From: Peptoniphilus mikwangii
GTDB lineage: Bacteria; Bacillota; Clostridia; Tissierellales; Peptoniphilaceae
Length of the DNA: 64,000 nucleotides
Assembly: GCF_000468535.1 (NCBI RefSeq)
Contig: NZ_AUQY01000002.1
Location: 124,001-188,000 of the forward strand
Reading direction: 5' to 3'
This document shows positions 1 to 8,356 of this stretch, one piece after another. The notes beneath the pieces are model-generated. The model did not search any database. It worked only from the letters and a program-made list of their open reading frames with translations, and had not been told where the DNA came from. Made by a program: the position numbers and the translations under genes. Each line of letters opens with the position of its first letter. Position 1 is the first letter of the stretch.

Positions 1-731
1 GCGGAATAGAAATTGCTGAGGATTTTGTTCTTAGTAAATCACTACTGTCTGAAAACGAGAAACAACAAATTATGTCAGCTCTTCAAGGATTGGATAATAC
101 CGCAATACAGCATGAGAATGAGCTTCTAACAAAACTTTCCGCACTCTTTAAAATGAAAAATACCAGTTGGATAGAGGTTGATTTTAATAATTGGCAAAAC
201 AATAAGCTGTATGAACAAACGTTTAATGATATTAAATCTGCAATTTTAAGTAAAAACATTATTTCATTCACATATTTTAGCAGCAATAAAAAAGAAACAA
301 GTAGAAGAGTTAAACCCGTTAGACTACTTTTCAAGAGTCAGGACTGGTATCTATATGCTTTCTGTTTACTCAGAAATGATTTCAGATATTTCAAATTGTC
401 CCGGATAAAGAATTTAGAAATCCATACTGAAAAGTTTGATGACAACTTTGAAGATGCAATACTCAAGAAAGAAATGCCACACGAGAACACAGTGCATATA
501 AAAGTTAAGTTTGATCGTAAAGTTGCTTTCAGGGTATATGATGAACTAAACGGAGAAATTACAGAAGATAATGACGGAAATTTATATACTGAAATAGAAA
601 TACCGAATGACTATAACTTATATAATTATATTTTTTCATTTGGAGATGAAGCAGAAGTATTGGAACCTGAAGAAGTTAGAATGCAAATTAAAAAAATGAT
701 AAATAAAATGGCAGAAAAATATATAATATGA
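1..731 (+). CDS. YafY/WYL-domain transcriptional regulator, 3' part
   Basis: The reading frame is open from base 3, so the gene begins before the window and only its C-terminal ~242 residues are present; the internal ATG at 72 is probably not the real start. The fragment contains a WYL domain (segment around DWYLYAFCLLRNDFRYFKLS) followed by the C-terminal extension usual in YafY-type helix-turn-helix regulators. WYL domains sense small ligands or nucleic acid and control transcription. The DNA-binding part is outside the window. It lies just upstream of the zinc-ribbon and ClbS-like genes, which it may regulate (inference). Confidence 0.85.
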   Translation, partial: GIEIAEDFVLSKSLLSENEKQQIMSALQGLDNTAIQHENELLTKLSALFKMKNTSWIEVDFNNWQNNKLYEQTFNDIKSAILSKNIISFTYFSSNKKETSRRVKPVRLLFKSQDWYLYAFCLLRNDFRYFKLSRIKNLEIHTEKFDDNFEDAILKKEMPHENTVHIKVKFDRKVAFRVYDELNGEITEDNDGNLYTEIEIPNDYNLYNYIFSFGDEAEVLEPEEVRMQIKKMINKMAEKYII

Positions 732-792
732 CAGATGGTGTCAAGTATGGTGAGATATAATTATCTTAAATAAAGATAAGGAGGAATAAAAA

Positions 793-1056
793 ATGGATAC
801 GAAATATTGTCAATGTTGTGGCATGCCTATGGGAGAGGGAACAGAGCTTTATGGTACAAATTCAGATGAAAGCGTAAATGAAGATTATTGTAAGTATTGC
901 TTTGAGAAAAGCGAATTTACTTTTAAGGGAACAATGGAGGAAATGATTGAGATATGCGTTCCTCATGTAGTCGAAGCCAATAAAGATATGAATGAAGATA
1001 GTGCAAGAAAAATGATGATGGAGTTTTTCCCAACTCTAAAGAGATGGAAGGAGTAA
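793..1056 (+). CDS. Small zinc-ribbon domain protein (87 aa)
   Basis: Short protein whose N-terminus carries CQCCGMPMG and a second pair CKYC, giving cysteines at about residues 6, 8, 9, 33 and 36 that suit a single zinc site. It matches the putative zinc-ribbon family of small proteins often found beside regulators and detoxification genes. The C-terminal half is predicted helical and has no motif I recognise. It has a strong ribosome site (aaggagg, 7-8 bases before ATG) and ends 6 bases before the next gene, so the two are likely cotranscribed. Molecular role unknown. Confidence 0.75.
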   Translation: MDTKYCQCCGMPMGEGTELYGTNSDESVNEDYCKYCFEKSEFTFKGTMEEMIEICVPHVVEANKDMNEDSARKMMMEFFPTLKRWKE

Positions 1057-1062
1057 AAAAAT

Positions 1063-1605
1063 ATGCCAAGACCAACGACAAAAAATGATTTAATGGCTGC
1101 TGCTAAAGAAAACTATGAAAAATTAAATTTATTTATCTCAAAGATGACTGAGGAAGAGTTAAATACACCATTTGACTTTTCAAAAGATGAAAAGAAAAAA
1201 GAAGCCCACTGGAAAAGAGATAAGAACCTAAGAGATGTTTTAATCCATCTCTATGAATGGCATCAGCTTATTTTGAATTGGGTACATTCCAATCAAAAAG
1301 GAGAAGAAAAACCGTTTTTGCCTGCGCCGTATAACTGGAAAACTTACGGAGATATGAATGTTGAGTTTTGGAAGAAACATCAAAATACTTCTCTTGAAGA
1401 TGCAGCAGAAATGTTTCATAAATCCCATAGTGATGTTTTAGCATTAGCTGAAACATTTACAGACAAAGAATTGTTTTCCAAAGGCGTCTATAAGTGGACA
1501 GGGGGGAGTACACTGGGTTCCTATTTTGTAAGTGCAACCTCAAGTCATTATGATTGGGCAATGAAAAAGCTTAAAGCTCATAAGAAAAATTGTAAGTTAA
1601 AATAG
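1063..1605 (+). CDS. ClbS/DfsB family four-helix bundle protein
   Basis: 180 residues beginning MPRPTTKNDLMAAAKENYEK, the characteristic start of the DUF1706 (ClbS/DfsB) family, with the internal W-K-R-D-K-N-L-R-D-V-L-I-H-L-Y-E-W-H helix and the late SHYDWAMKKLKAHKK segment. The family is a DinB-like four-helix bundle; the founding member ClbS protects E. coli against colibactin, but most relatives have no tested function. The start is supported by aaggag overlapping the end of the zinc-ribbon gene. It is likely cotranscribed with that gene. A detoxification role is inference from the family only. Confidence 0.8.
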   Translation: MPRPTTKNDLMAAAKENYEKLNLFISKMTEEELNTPFDFSKDEKKKEAHWKRDKNLRDVLIHLYEWHQLILNWVHSNQKGEEKPFLPAPYNWKTYGDMNVEFWKKHQNTSLEDAAEMFHKSHSDVLALAETFTDKELFSKGVYKWTGGSTLGSYFVSATSSHYDWAMKKLKAHKKNCKLK

Positions 1606-1624
1606 AGGGAATTAGGGTAGTAAA

Positions 1625-1774
1625 GTGCATTTTAAAGAAGTAAAAGGAATTCTCTCTTCAAAGAATGGAATGAATTTATTCAGAGGCTGCACTAATGGGT
1701 GTATTTATTGCGACTCAAGAAGTGGATACTATCATATGAAACATAAATTTGAAGATGTATAAGTAAAAGAAAAT
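1625..1774 (+). pseudogene. Truncated SPL-family radical SAM gene
   Basis: A GTG-started frame reads VHFKEVKGILSSKNGMNL and then RGCTNGCIYCDSRSG, the N-terminus of SPL-type radical SAM proteins including the iron-sulphur motif CxxxCxxC. After FEDV there is an in-frame TAA at 1760-1762, followed by VKEN and a TGA at 1775. Homology then stops and a different gene remnant begins. The rest of the radical SAM protein is missing, so it cannot be functional. It appears to have been cut by insertion or deletion at the recombinase scar that follows. Confidence 0.75.
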
Positions 1775-1777
1775 TGA

Positions 1778-1983
1778 ACACAGATAGCAGATATATTAAC
1801 CAAAGATAAAGTCCTTATCCCATCAGCCTACCAATGATAAATGAGTATATAGAAAAAGTTGTAATCCATGAAGCAACAGGAGGAAGACAAGGCAAAGACA
1901 GAAAATAACAAGTTGATGTGTATTTTAACTTCATAGGTAACTGTCAAGTGCCACAGAAAATTGATATAGAAAAAATGGCTTAA
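1778..1983 (+). pseudogene. Internally deleted large serine recombinase remnant
   Basis: Two pieces of a large serine recombinase lie end to end. Bases 1778-1834 read TQIADILTKDKVLIPSAYQ, typical of the segment after the resolvase catalytic domain. Bases 1834-1983, in another frame, read EKVVIHEATGG, then QVDVYFNFIG after an in-frame TAA at 1906, matching the DUF4368-type C-terminus of Tn4451-like TnpX recombinases. The catalytic domain and the middle of the protein are gone. This is the scar of an excised or decayed mobile element; the TnpW-like gene at 3384 probably belonged to it. Confidence 0.7.
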
Positions 1984-2042
1984 AAATGGTATAACATAAG
2001 GTGAAAAAGAGATAAAATTAAAAGTTTGTGAAGGAAACTAAA

Positions 2043-2741
2043 ATGAATCAATACTTGAAAGAAACTAAAATGCTGGATTTTTCAAATCCGAGTATTCAAA
2101 AATTAATAGAGATGAAGCGTTGGGAAGAAGAAAATAAGTTTGATTGTCTTAAAGCTATTTATAATTTCGTAAGAGATGATATAGTATTTGGGTACAATGT
2201 GGATGACAGTATTCCTGCTTCTAAAGTTCTTGATGATGGATATGGTCAATGCAATACAAAAGGAACTCTTTTTATGGCATTGCTTCGTGCCTGCAAAATT
2301 CCTTGCCGAATCCATGGATTTACCATAGATAAACAACTACAAAAAGGTGCAATGAGTGGGTTTGTTTATAAAAATGCACCCCAAAATATATTTCACAGCT
2401 GGGTTGAAGTGTATTTTGAAGATAAATGGTATGAACTGGAGGCTTTTATACTGGATCAAAAATACTTATCCAAGTTGCAAAAACAATTTGCAAACTGCAC
2501 TGGATCTTTTTGCGGATATGGGGTTGCGGTAAAGGATTTTCAGCATCCAGTAATTGATTTTGACAGAAACAACACATACATACAAAGTGAGGGAATAACT
2601 AAGGATTTTGGAGTATATGATTCTCCGGATGAATTAATGAAAAATCATCATCAGGAGCTATCAGGAATCAAGACTTTTGTATATAGACATTTGGGAAGGC
2701 ATTTGATGAATTGGAATGTAAAGAACATAAGAAAATCTTAA
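2043..2741 (+). CDS. Transglutaminase-like domain protein
   Basis: 232 residues from the ATG at 2043, preceded by aagga at a 7-base spacing; a GTG at 2028 would add five residues but has no ribosome site. The transglutaminase-like core is visible: Cys about residue 70 in GYGQCNTKGTLF, His about 118 in FHSWVEVYF and an acidic third position in WYELEAF (Glu where Asp is common). No signal peptide, so probably cytoplasmic. Such proteins include proteases and peptidoglycan-linked enzymes; no substrate can be named. It sits alone between the recombinase scar and the ASCH gene. Confidence 0.75.
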   Translation: MNQYLKETKMLDFSNPSIQKLIEMKRWEEENKFDCLKAIYNFVRDDIVFGYNVDDSIPASKVLDDGYGQCNTKGTLFMALLRACKIPCRIHGFTIDKQLQKGAMSGFVYKNAPQNIFHSWVEVYFEDKWYELEAFILDQKYLSKLQKQFANCTGSFCGYGVAVKDFQHPVIDFDRNNTYIQSEGITKDFGVYDSPDELMKNHHQELSGIKTFVYRHLGRHLMNWNVKNIRKS

Positions 2742-2785
2742 ATCCCAGTTTGTCACATTAACAACTAAATATGACTAACACAGGG

Positions 2786-2810
2786 ACAGTAAATCAAAAA
2801 GGTTTACTGT
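2786..2810. repeat. Inverted repeat upstream of the ASCH gene
   Basis: ACAGTAAA and TTTACTGT form an 8-bp perfect stem with a 9-base loop, between the transglutaminase-like gene and the ASCH gene. There is no T-run after it, so it is a poor terminator; it could be an operator or a chance palindrome. Confidence 0.3.
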
Positions 2811-2834
2811 TTGGAAGTTGTGGAGGTAATTTGA

Positions 2835-3284
2835 ATGGATGATAAAGTAAAAGAGTTTTGGATTAAATTTTGCAACGAAAAGAAATTACCGATAGATATA
2901 AAATATCAAGCTTGGAGTTTCGGCAATACAAAAGAGATGGCTGATAAATTGGCAGAATTAGTTAATTGTAATATTAAGACAGCTACGACTTCAGCATTTG
3001 AATTATATGAAATGGGAGACGATATACCACAAGTGGGAGAGTATAATATAATTCTCAATGGTTCTAAAGAGCCTGTATGTATTACACAAACAAAAGTAGT
3101 GTATATGATGCCTTATAACTTAATTACACCGGAACATGCATGGCATGAAGGTGAAGGTGATAGGAGCTATCAGTATTGGAGAGAGGTTCATGACAGCTAC
3201 TTTTTTGAAGAATATAAATCGGTAGGAAAAAATTTCTATGAACAAGCTCCAATGATATGCGAAGTATTTGAAAAGATTTATTAG
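2835..3284 (+). CDS. ASCH domain-containing protein
   Basis: 149 residues with the ASCH fold signature of Firmicutes: KTATTSAFELYE, then PQVGEYNIILNGSKEPVC, and the C-terminal AWHEGEGDRSYQYWREVH motif, the family's most conserved part. ASCH domains resemble PUA domains and are expected to bind RNA; some relatives act on modified nucleosides. No signal peptide or membrane segment is present. The ATG follows a good ribosome site (ggaggt). A hairpin terminator follows at 3324, so it is probably a single-gene unit. Exact function unknown. Confidence 0.85.
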   Translation: MDDKVKEFWIKFCNEKKLPIDIKYQAWSFGNTKEMADKLAELVNCNIKTATTSAFELYEMGDDIPQVGEYNIILNGSKEPVCITQTKVVYMMPYNLITPEHAWHEGEGDRSYQYWREVHDSYFFEEYKSVGKNFYEQAPMICEVFEKIY

Positions 3285-3323
3285 ACAATTCCAAGTTTGT
3301 CTAATTGAATAGAATAATTTTTG

Positions 3324-3356
3324 AAACAGTAAAACACAAAGATTTGCTGTTTTTTC
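3324..3356 (+). terminator. Rho-independent terminator after the ASCH gene
   Basis: AAACAGTAAA and TTTGCTGTTT form a 10-bp stem (one G-T pair) with a 9-base loop, followed by a T-rich tail, 40 bases after the ASCH stop codon. Confidence 0.7.
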
Positions 3357-3383
3357 TTTGTCTAAAAACGGAAAGGAGGACTT

Positions 3384-3545
3384 ATGGAAGAAAAAAGAGA
3401 GATAAAAAAACTGCAATATAAACAGTTAATAATGGATATTGGAAAGACGAAACACACTGTAAACCTACATTTTAAGCAAGGCACAGGGGAAACATATAAA
3501 GATAAAATATTAAAGCTAATCAAGAGAGAAACGGAGAAGATATAA
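3384..3545 (+). CDS. TnpW-like small transposon-encoded protein (53 aa)
   Basis: A 53-residue gene with a near-perfect ribosome site (aaaggagg) before ATG at 3384. The protein has the TnpW-family pattern: IGKTKHTVNLHF in the middle and YKDKILKLIKRETEKI at the end. TnpW is a small protein of unknown function encoded by Tn4451-type and related integrative elements of Firmicutes, usually next to a large serine recombinase. Here the recombinase survives only as fragments 1.4 kb upstream, so this looks like a leftover. It ends at the left edge of a gene-free AT-rich stretch. Confidence 0.65.
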   Translation: MEEKREIKKLQYKQLIMDIGKTKHTVNLHFKQGTGETYKDKILKLIKRETEKI

Positions 3546-3915
3546 ATTTGTCAAAGAAATTTTGTTATGTCCTTTAGCCAACCATTACACTTTAATATTT
3601 TCATTCATTACGGAGAACTCGGTATGTTCAGATGCTGAAGTTCTCTTTTTTGTTTTCAGATAAGAAGATAAGAAATAATATGTAGATAAAAATTTAAAAA
3701 AGAATCTTAAAATACAAAATATATATGATTATTTCTCAAATTTCATATCTGATTTCAGAGAAGATATAAGGTTATATCTATAATAATAGAAAGAATAAAT
3801 AAAGAAATTACTTTTGAATAAATAGTTAAAATATTATAAATATTTATTTTGATAACTATTAATATTTAAAATTTGTGGTAAACTATTTAAGTTAAAAGTT
3901 TTTGGGGGAGATATT
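3546..3915. other. AT-rich intergenic stretch, likely element-chromosome junction
   Basis: 370 bases without a gene. It holds a terminator (3613-3656) and then about 250 bases of very AT-rich sequence with no frame resembling a known protein. The change of composition near 3660 is the likely border between the accessory region and core genome; no attachment site could be defined by eye. Confidence 0.4.
3613..3656 (+). terminator. Terminator after the TnpW-like gene
   Basis: GAGAACT and AGTTCTC form a 7-bp stem around a 19-base loop, followed by six Ts and a further T-rich run. It lies 68 bases after the TnpW-like stop codon. Confidence 0.6.
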
Positions 3916-4758
3916 TTGAAAAGTAAGAAAAGTTTATTGCAATATATTTTTATAATCTTATTTTTAGTAATTAGCTATGATTTGTTACTGGAATTGTTTT
4001 TTGCATTTTATTTTTATGGAAAGGCAGCTTTGTTCGGAGAAAATTTTAAAATTTTTAATGATGGAGATTTTTTTCTTGAAACACTATCTTGTATAATTCC
4101 TTTAATTGTATATTCTGTATGGTTTTTTGCTTTAAAAAAGAATAATGATGATAAAGTGAGTTTTGAAGAGTCTGTAATATCAAAGATAGTTAAGTGCAGT
4201 ATAATAACATTTGGTTTGGGCGGAATATCATCATTATGGTTGGAATTTGTTGATCGTTATTTATATAAAATTTCAATTTTCAAAAATAGCTATGACAGCT
4301 TCAATGATACGTGGTCCGGTGTTGTAGAAGAACCGTATATATTTGTATTTCTTTCAGTGGTAATTTTAGGGCCGATTGTAGAAGAATTGCTTTTTAGAGG
4401 TCTTATATATAATTATTCTGATAAGATAAAGAGTAAGTTGTTTCCTGTGATTGTTTCTGCGTTACTTTTCGGTATTTGGCATAGGGAATTGGTTCAATCA
4501 GTATATACAATTTCCTTAGGATTTGGTATAGCTCTTGTATACAAAGATATGAAGTCGTTAATTTGGCCAATATATGTTCATATATTAAATAATTTTATTT
4601 CGTCTTTTCCGGATTTTATATATAATGATGCATTTTTAAATGCAATAGATTATTTATCATTTATAATGATAATACCGACATTTTATTTTATGTATAAGAT
4701 GATTAAAAGGATGTATACCCAAACTTCTATACAAATAGAAAGTTCGGATACTTTAGAG
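3916..4758 (+). CDS. CPBP-family intramembrane glutamic protease
   Basis: About 280 residues with several hydrophobic membrane segments (about 10-33, 55-72, 92-110, 141-156 and the C-terminal third). It carries the CPBP motifs: EELLFRG (Glu156-Glu157, Arg161), FGIWHRE (His about 189) and HILNN. The family (Rce1/Abi type) are membrane glutamic proteases; bacterial members serve in prenyl-protein processing, bacteriocin immunity or unknown roles. The start is TTG at 3916 with gggggag upstream. No bacteriocin genes are visible nearby, so its substrate is unknown. The stop codon (4759-4761) lies inside the following terminator. Confidence 0.85.
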
Positions 4759-4780
4759 TAGGATTTCCTACTCTTTTTTT
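4756..4780 (+). terminator. Terminator of the CPBP protease gene
   Basis: GAGTAGGA and TCCTACTC form a perfect 8-bp stem followed by seven Ts. It overlaps the stop codon of the protease gene. Confidence 0.85.
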
Positions 4781-4813
4781 ATTAATATAGTATGCTTTAT
4801 AAGGTTGAAATTA

Positions 4814-4842
4814 TTGAAATATGGATTTTGTTGTAGTATATT
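4814..4842 (+). promoter_or_regulatory. Sigma-A promoter of the proBA-thrCB operon
   Basis: TTGAAA (4814-4819) and TATATT (4837-4842) are 17 bases apart, about 30 bases upstream of the proB start. Confidence 0.65.
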
Positions 4843-4873
4843 AATAAATAATAATTATATAGGTTGTGATTAA

Positions 4874-5665
4874 TTGAGAGAATTTAGTAGAAAGTTAAAA
4901 AAGGTAGTTGTGAAAATTGGTTCATCTTCAATAACACATGACAATGGAATTATAAATTTACAGAAGATTGATGAACTTGCATGGGAACTTTCAAATTTAA
5001 AAAATCATGGTATAGATGTGGTTTTAGTTTCATCCGGAGCAATTGCTGCAGGAGCAAAGAGATTAAATTTAGCTGAGAGACCTAGAGATACTGTTGGAAA
5101 ACAAGCTGCATCCGCAGTAGGGCAAGTAGCTCTTATGAACACTTATAACAGAGCATTTAATGAGTTTAGCTATCAAGCGGCACAAATTTTATTGACAAAG
5201 CAAATTGAGACAGATAGTGTAATGAGAGAAAATTCAAAAAATACATTTCAAAAATTATTAAGTATGAATGTAATACCAATAGTAAATGAAAATGATACGA
5301 TTTCAACATTTGAGATAGAATTTGGAGATAATGACACATTATCTGCAGTTGTAGCAAGAATTGTTGATGCTGATTTACTTATATTATTATCGGATATAGA
5401 TGGTTTATATAATGATGATCCGAAGAAAAATGAAAATGCAAAGTTTATTTATGAAGTTAATGAAATTGATGAGAAATTAAAAATGATGGCAAAGGACTCT
5501 TCTTCAAATGTAGGTACAGGCGGAATGACAACTAAGATAAATGCTGCAAAAATGTGCATGGAGAAGGGGATAGATGTTGTTATTGCTAATTCAAATGATA
5601 TTAAGAATATAAGAAGGGTAGTAGGAGGAGAAGAAATTGGAACAATCTTTAAGGCAAAGTCTTGA
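4874..5665 (+). CDS. proB: Glutamate 5-kinase
   Basis: Catalyses the first step of proline synthesis, ATP-dependent phosphorylation of glutamate. The amino-acid-kinase fold is clear: VVKIGSSSIT at the N-terminus, VLVSSGAIAAGAKRL, IPIVNENDTIS, EFGDNDTLSAVVA and GTGGMTTKINAAKMCMEKG. At 263 residues it lacks the ~100-residue C-terminal PUA domain of the E. coli enzyme; single-domain forms are known in other bacteria. TTG start at 4874 with aggttgtgat upstream. Its last 29 bases overlap proA, so the two are translationally linked. Confidence 0.95.
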   Translation: MREFSRKLKKVVVKIGSSSITHDNGIINLQKIDELAWELSNLKNHGIDVVLVSSGAIAAGAKRLNLAERPRDTVGKQAASAVGQVALMNTYNRAFNEFSYQAAQILLTKQIETDSVMRENSKNTFQKLLSMNVIPIVNENDTISTFEIEFGDNDTLSAVVARIVDADLLILLSDIDGLYNDDPKKNENAKFIYEVNEIDEKLKMMAKDSSSNVGTGGMTTKINAAKMCMEKGIDVVIANSNDIKNIRRVVGGEEIGTIFKAKS

Positions 5666-6899
5666 AAATATTGCAATTAAATCTAAAAATGCCAATAGAC
5701 AGCTTTCAAAATTAAGCTCTAAGGAAAAGAATAGTATATTATCAAATATAAAGAAAAATATAATTTTGAAAGCTGATGAAATTATAAAAGCTAATTTAAT
5801 TGATATGGATAATGCTAAAAAAATCGGGTTAAAAGAAGGTGTACTTGATAGACTTTTGCTTACAGAAAATAGAGTTAGAGCCATGGCAGAGTCGGTAGAA
5901 ACTCTCATAGATTTAAAAGATCCTGTCGGCAATATTTATGATATGAGAACTCTTGAAAATGGGCTTATAGTTGGAAAGAAAACTGTACCCATAGGAGTTC
6001 TTGCAATAATATATGAAGCAAGACCAAATGTTACATTAGATGCTTCAATACTTGCCATAAAGTCATCAAACTCACTTATTTTAAGAGGTGGAAAAGAAGC
6101 TATAAATTCAAATATTTCAATAGTAAAGATAATAAGGGAATCTATTTCTGAATTGGGATATGATGAAAATATGATTTGTTTAATTGAAGATACCACAAGA
6201 GAGTCATCAGTAGAGCTTATGAAATTAAAAGGATATATAGATTTACTAATACCAAGAGGTAGCGCAAGTTTAATAAATTCAGTAATTGAAAACTCAAAGG
6301 TTCCGGTTCTTGAAACAGGAGTTGGGAATTGTCATGTATATGTAGACAGCAGTGCAAAAATTGAAATGGCATTAAATATAATTGAGAATGCAAAGACTTC
6401 AAGAATTGGAGTATGTAATGCTATGGAGTCATTACTTGTAAGTGAAGATATATCTGACAACTTTTATGAAGGACTACAAAAAATTATTAATCAATATAAT
6501 ATAATAATACATGGATGCGAGAAGACCATGGATAAGATTAATAATGTGATTTATGCTACAGATGAAGATTATGGAAAGGAATATTTAGATTATGAAATGT
6601 CTATGAAAGTGGTTAGCGGAATAGATGAAGCAATAGATCATATATATAGATATTCTACAAATCATTCTGAAGTTATTATTACAGAAAATTATGAAAATGC
6701 TATGAAATTTTTAAATGGAGTAGACTCTGCATGTGTATATGTAAATGCAAGTTCAAGATTTACTGATGGTGGAATTTTTGGATTTGGAGCTGAAATTGGA
6801 ATTTCTACACAAAAGTTGCATGCAAGAGGTCCTGTTGGGTTGAATGAGCTCACAAGCTCAAAATATGTTATTTTAGGTTCTGGACAAGTAAGGGAATAA
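5637..6899 (+). CDS. proA: Gamma-glutamyl phosphate reductase
   Basis: NADPH-dependent second step of proline synthesis, converting glutamyl-5-phosphate to glutamate-5-semialdehyde. Full-length (420 aa) aldehyde-dehydrogenase fold, with the catalytic cysteine about residue 260 in RIGVCNAMES and the nucleotide-binding segment ANVTLDASI-like region around 131-139. The TTG start at 5637 has an excellent ribosome site (ggaggag) located inside proB, giving a 29-base overlap. No proC is seen nearby. thrC follows after two bases. Confidence 0.95.
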   Translation: MEQSLRQSLENIAIKSKNANRQLSKLSSKEKNSILSNIKKNIILKADEIIKANLIDMDNAKKIGLKEGVLDRLLLTENRVRAMAESVETLIDLKDPVGNIYDMRTLENGLIVGKKTVPIGVLAIIYEARPNVTLDASILAIKSSNSLILRGGKEAINSNISIVKIIRESISELGYDENMICLIEDTTRESSVELMKLKGYIDLLIPRGSASLINSVIENSKVPVLETGVGNCHVYVDSSAKIEMALNIIENAKTSRIGVCNAMESLLVSEDISDNFYEGLQKIINQYNIIIHGCEKTMDKINNVIYATDEDYGKEYLDYEMSMKVVSGIDEAIDHIYRYSTNHSEVIITENYENAMKFLNGVDSACVYVNASSRFTDGGIFGFGAEIGISTQKLHARGPVGLNELTSSKYVILGSGQVRE

Positions 6900-6901
6900 T
6901 T

Positions 6902-8356
6902 ATGAAATATATAAGTACAAGAGGAAATTCGAAATTAAATTCAAGTTACGAGGTAATTTTAAAGGGACTTAGTGATGATGGAGGACTATATCTTCCTGAA
7001 AGTTTTCCTGAAATTGAATTTAGTAATGAGGAAATTGAAAAATTAGATTATATTTATTTTGCTAAAAAAATAATAGGAAGTATATTTGATGACTTTAATA
7101 AAGAAGAATTATATAGTGCTATTGAGTTGGCATATTCAACATTTAAAGGCAACATAGTTCCTATAAAAAAGCTTGATAATAAATATGTTATTGAATTATA
7201 TCATGGTCAAACTTTTGCATTTAAAGATTTTGCACTATCATTATTACCAAGGCTTATAAGTATTGCAATAAAACATTCTGGATTAGATAAAAAAATTTTA
7301 GTTTTAACCGCTACTTCCGGAGATACAGGAAGTGCGGCATTATATGGTTTTAAAAACGTAGAAAATACTGATATTGCAGTTTTTTATCCTACAGATGGTA
7401 TTAGTGAAATTCAAGAGAGACAAATGGTAACACTTGATGGTAAGAATACCCATGCAATTGCAATAAGAGGAAATTTTGATGATGCTCAGTCTTCGCTTAA
7501 AAAGATTTTTAATGATGTGCAATTTAGAGAATATCTTAATATGAAAGGATATGAATTATCATCAGCTAATTCTATAAATATAGGAAGGCTTATACCACAG
7601 ACTGTATATTATTTTTATAGTTACTATTATCTTGTGAAAAACGGTTATATAAAAAATGGTGAGAAAATTTCTGTAAGTGTTCCTACAGGAAATTTCGGAA
7701 ATATTTTAGCGGCATATCTGTCTAAAAAAATGGGATTACCTATTAATAATTTAATATGTGCTTCAAATAAAAATAATGTACTTACAGAATTTATAAATAG
7801 AGGTATTTACAATATAAATCGAGAGTTTTTTGTCACTAATTCTCCTTCAATGGATATTTTAATTTCAAGTAATTTAGAGAGATTTTTATACTATGAACTT
7901 GGCGAAGATTCTGAAGAGATTAAGTTCTTAATGGAATCGTTGATGAAGAATGGAAAATATTTTATTGACAGCAGAAGGCTTAATAATATAACGGCATATT
8001 ATTTTGATGATGATAGAACTATAGATGAAATAAAAAAAATATATGATGAGTATAATTATTTAGTGGATACACATACTGCGATAGGGTTACTTGCTGCGCA
8101 AGATTATGAAAAATTTAATAAGGACGAAAAAATACTGGTTGCAGCTACTGCATCACCGTTTAAATTTATAAATTCAATAGCTGAGGCACTTATGATGAAT
8201 TCAAATGATGAAATTAGTGCTTTAAATACTTTGGAAGAAAAATTTAATATAAGTGTTCCTGTTGAATTTAAAGATTTATTTGCAAAAGATATAAAAAATA
8301 AAATGGTAATAGAAAAAGATGAAATAAAAGATTATATAAGGAGGATAATAAAATGA
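6902..8356 (+). CDS. thrC: Threonine synthase
   Basis: PLP enzyme making threonine from O-phosphohomoserine. The N-terminus (MKYISTRG, then LSDDGGLYLPE) and the PLP lysine about residue 108 in HGQTFAFKDFALSLLP are diagnostic, with TATSGDTGSAALYGF as the cofactor phosphate-binding neighbourhood. Length 484 fits the long E. coli-type family. Starts two bases after proA and overlaps thrB by four bases, so it is within the same operon. Coupling of proline and threonine genes is not a universal arrangement. Confidence 0.95.
   Translation: MKYISTRGNSKLNSSYEVILKGLSDDGGLYLPESFPEIEFSNEEIEKLDYIYFAKKIIGSIFDDFNKEELYSAIELAYSTFKGNIVPIKKLDNKYVIELYHGQTFAFKDFALSLLPRLISIAIKHSGLDKKILVLTATSGDTGSAALYGFKNVENTDIAVFYPTDGISEIQERQMVTLDGKNTHAIAIRGNFDDAQSSLKKIFNDVQFREYLNMKGYELSSANSINIGRLIPQTVYYFYSYYYLVKNGYIKNGEKISVSVPTGNFGNILAAYLSKKMGLPINNLICASNKNNVLTEFINRGIYNINREFFVTNSPSMDILISSNLERFLYYELGEDSEEIKFLMESLMKNGKYFIDSRRLNNITAYYFDDDRTIDEIKKIYDEYNYLVDTHTAIGLLAAQDYEKFNKDEKILVAATASPFKFINSIAEALMMNSNDEISALNTLEEKFNISVPVEFKDLFAKDIKNKMVIEKDEIKDYIRRIIK

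Noticed and set aside
2786-2810. Terminator before the ASCH gene
   Set aside because: The stem is good but no T-run follows, so it is listed only as an inverted repeat.
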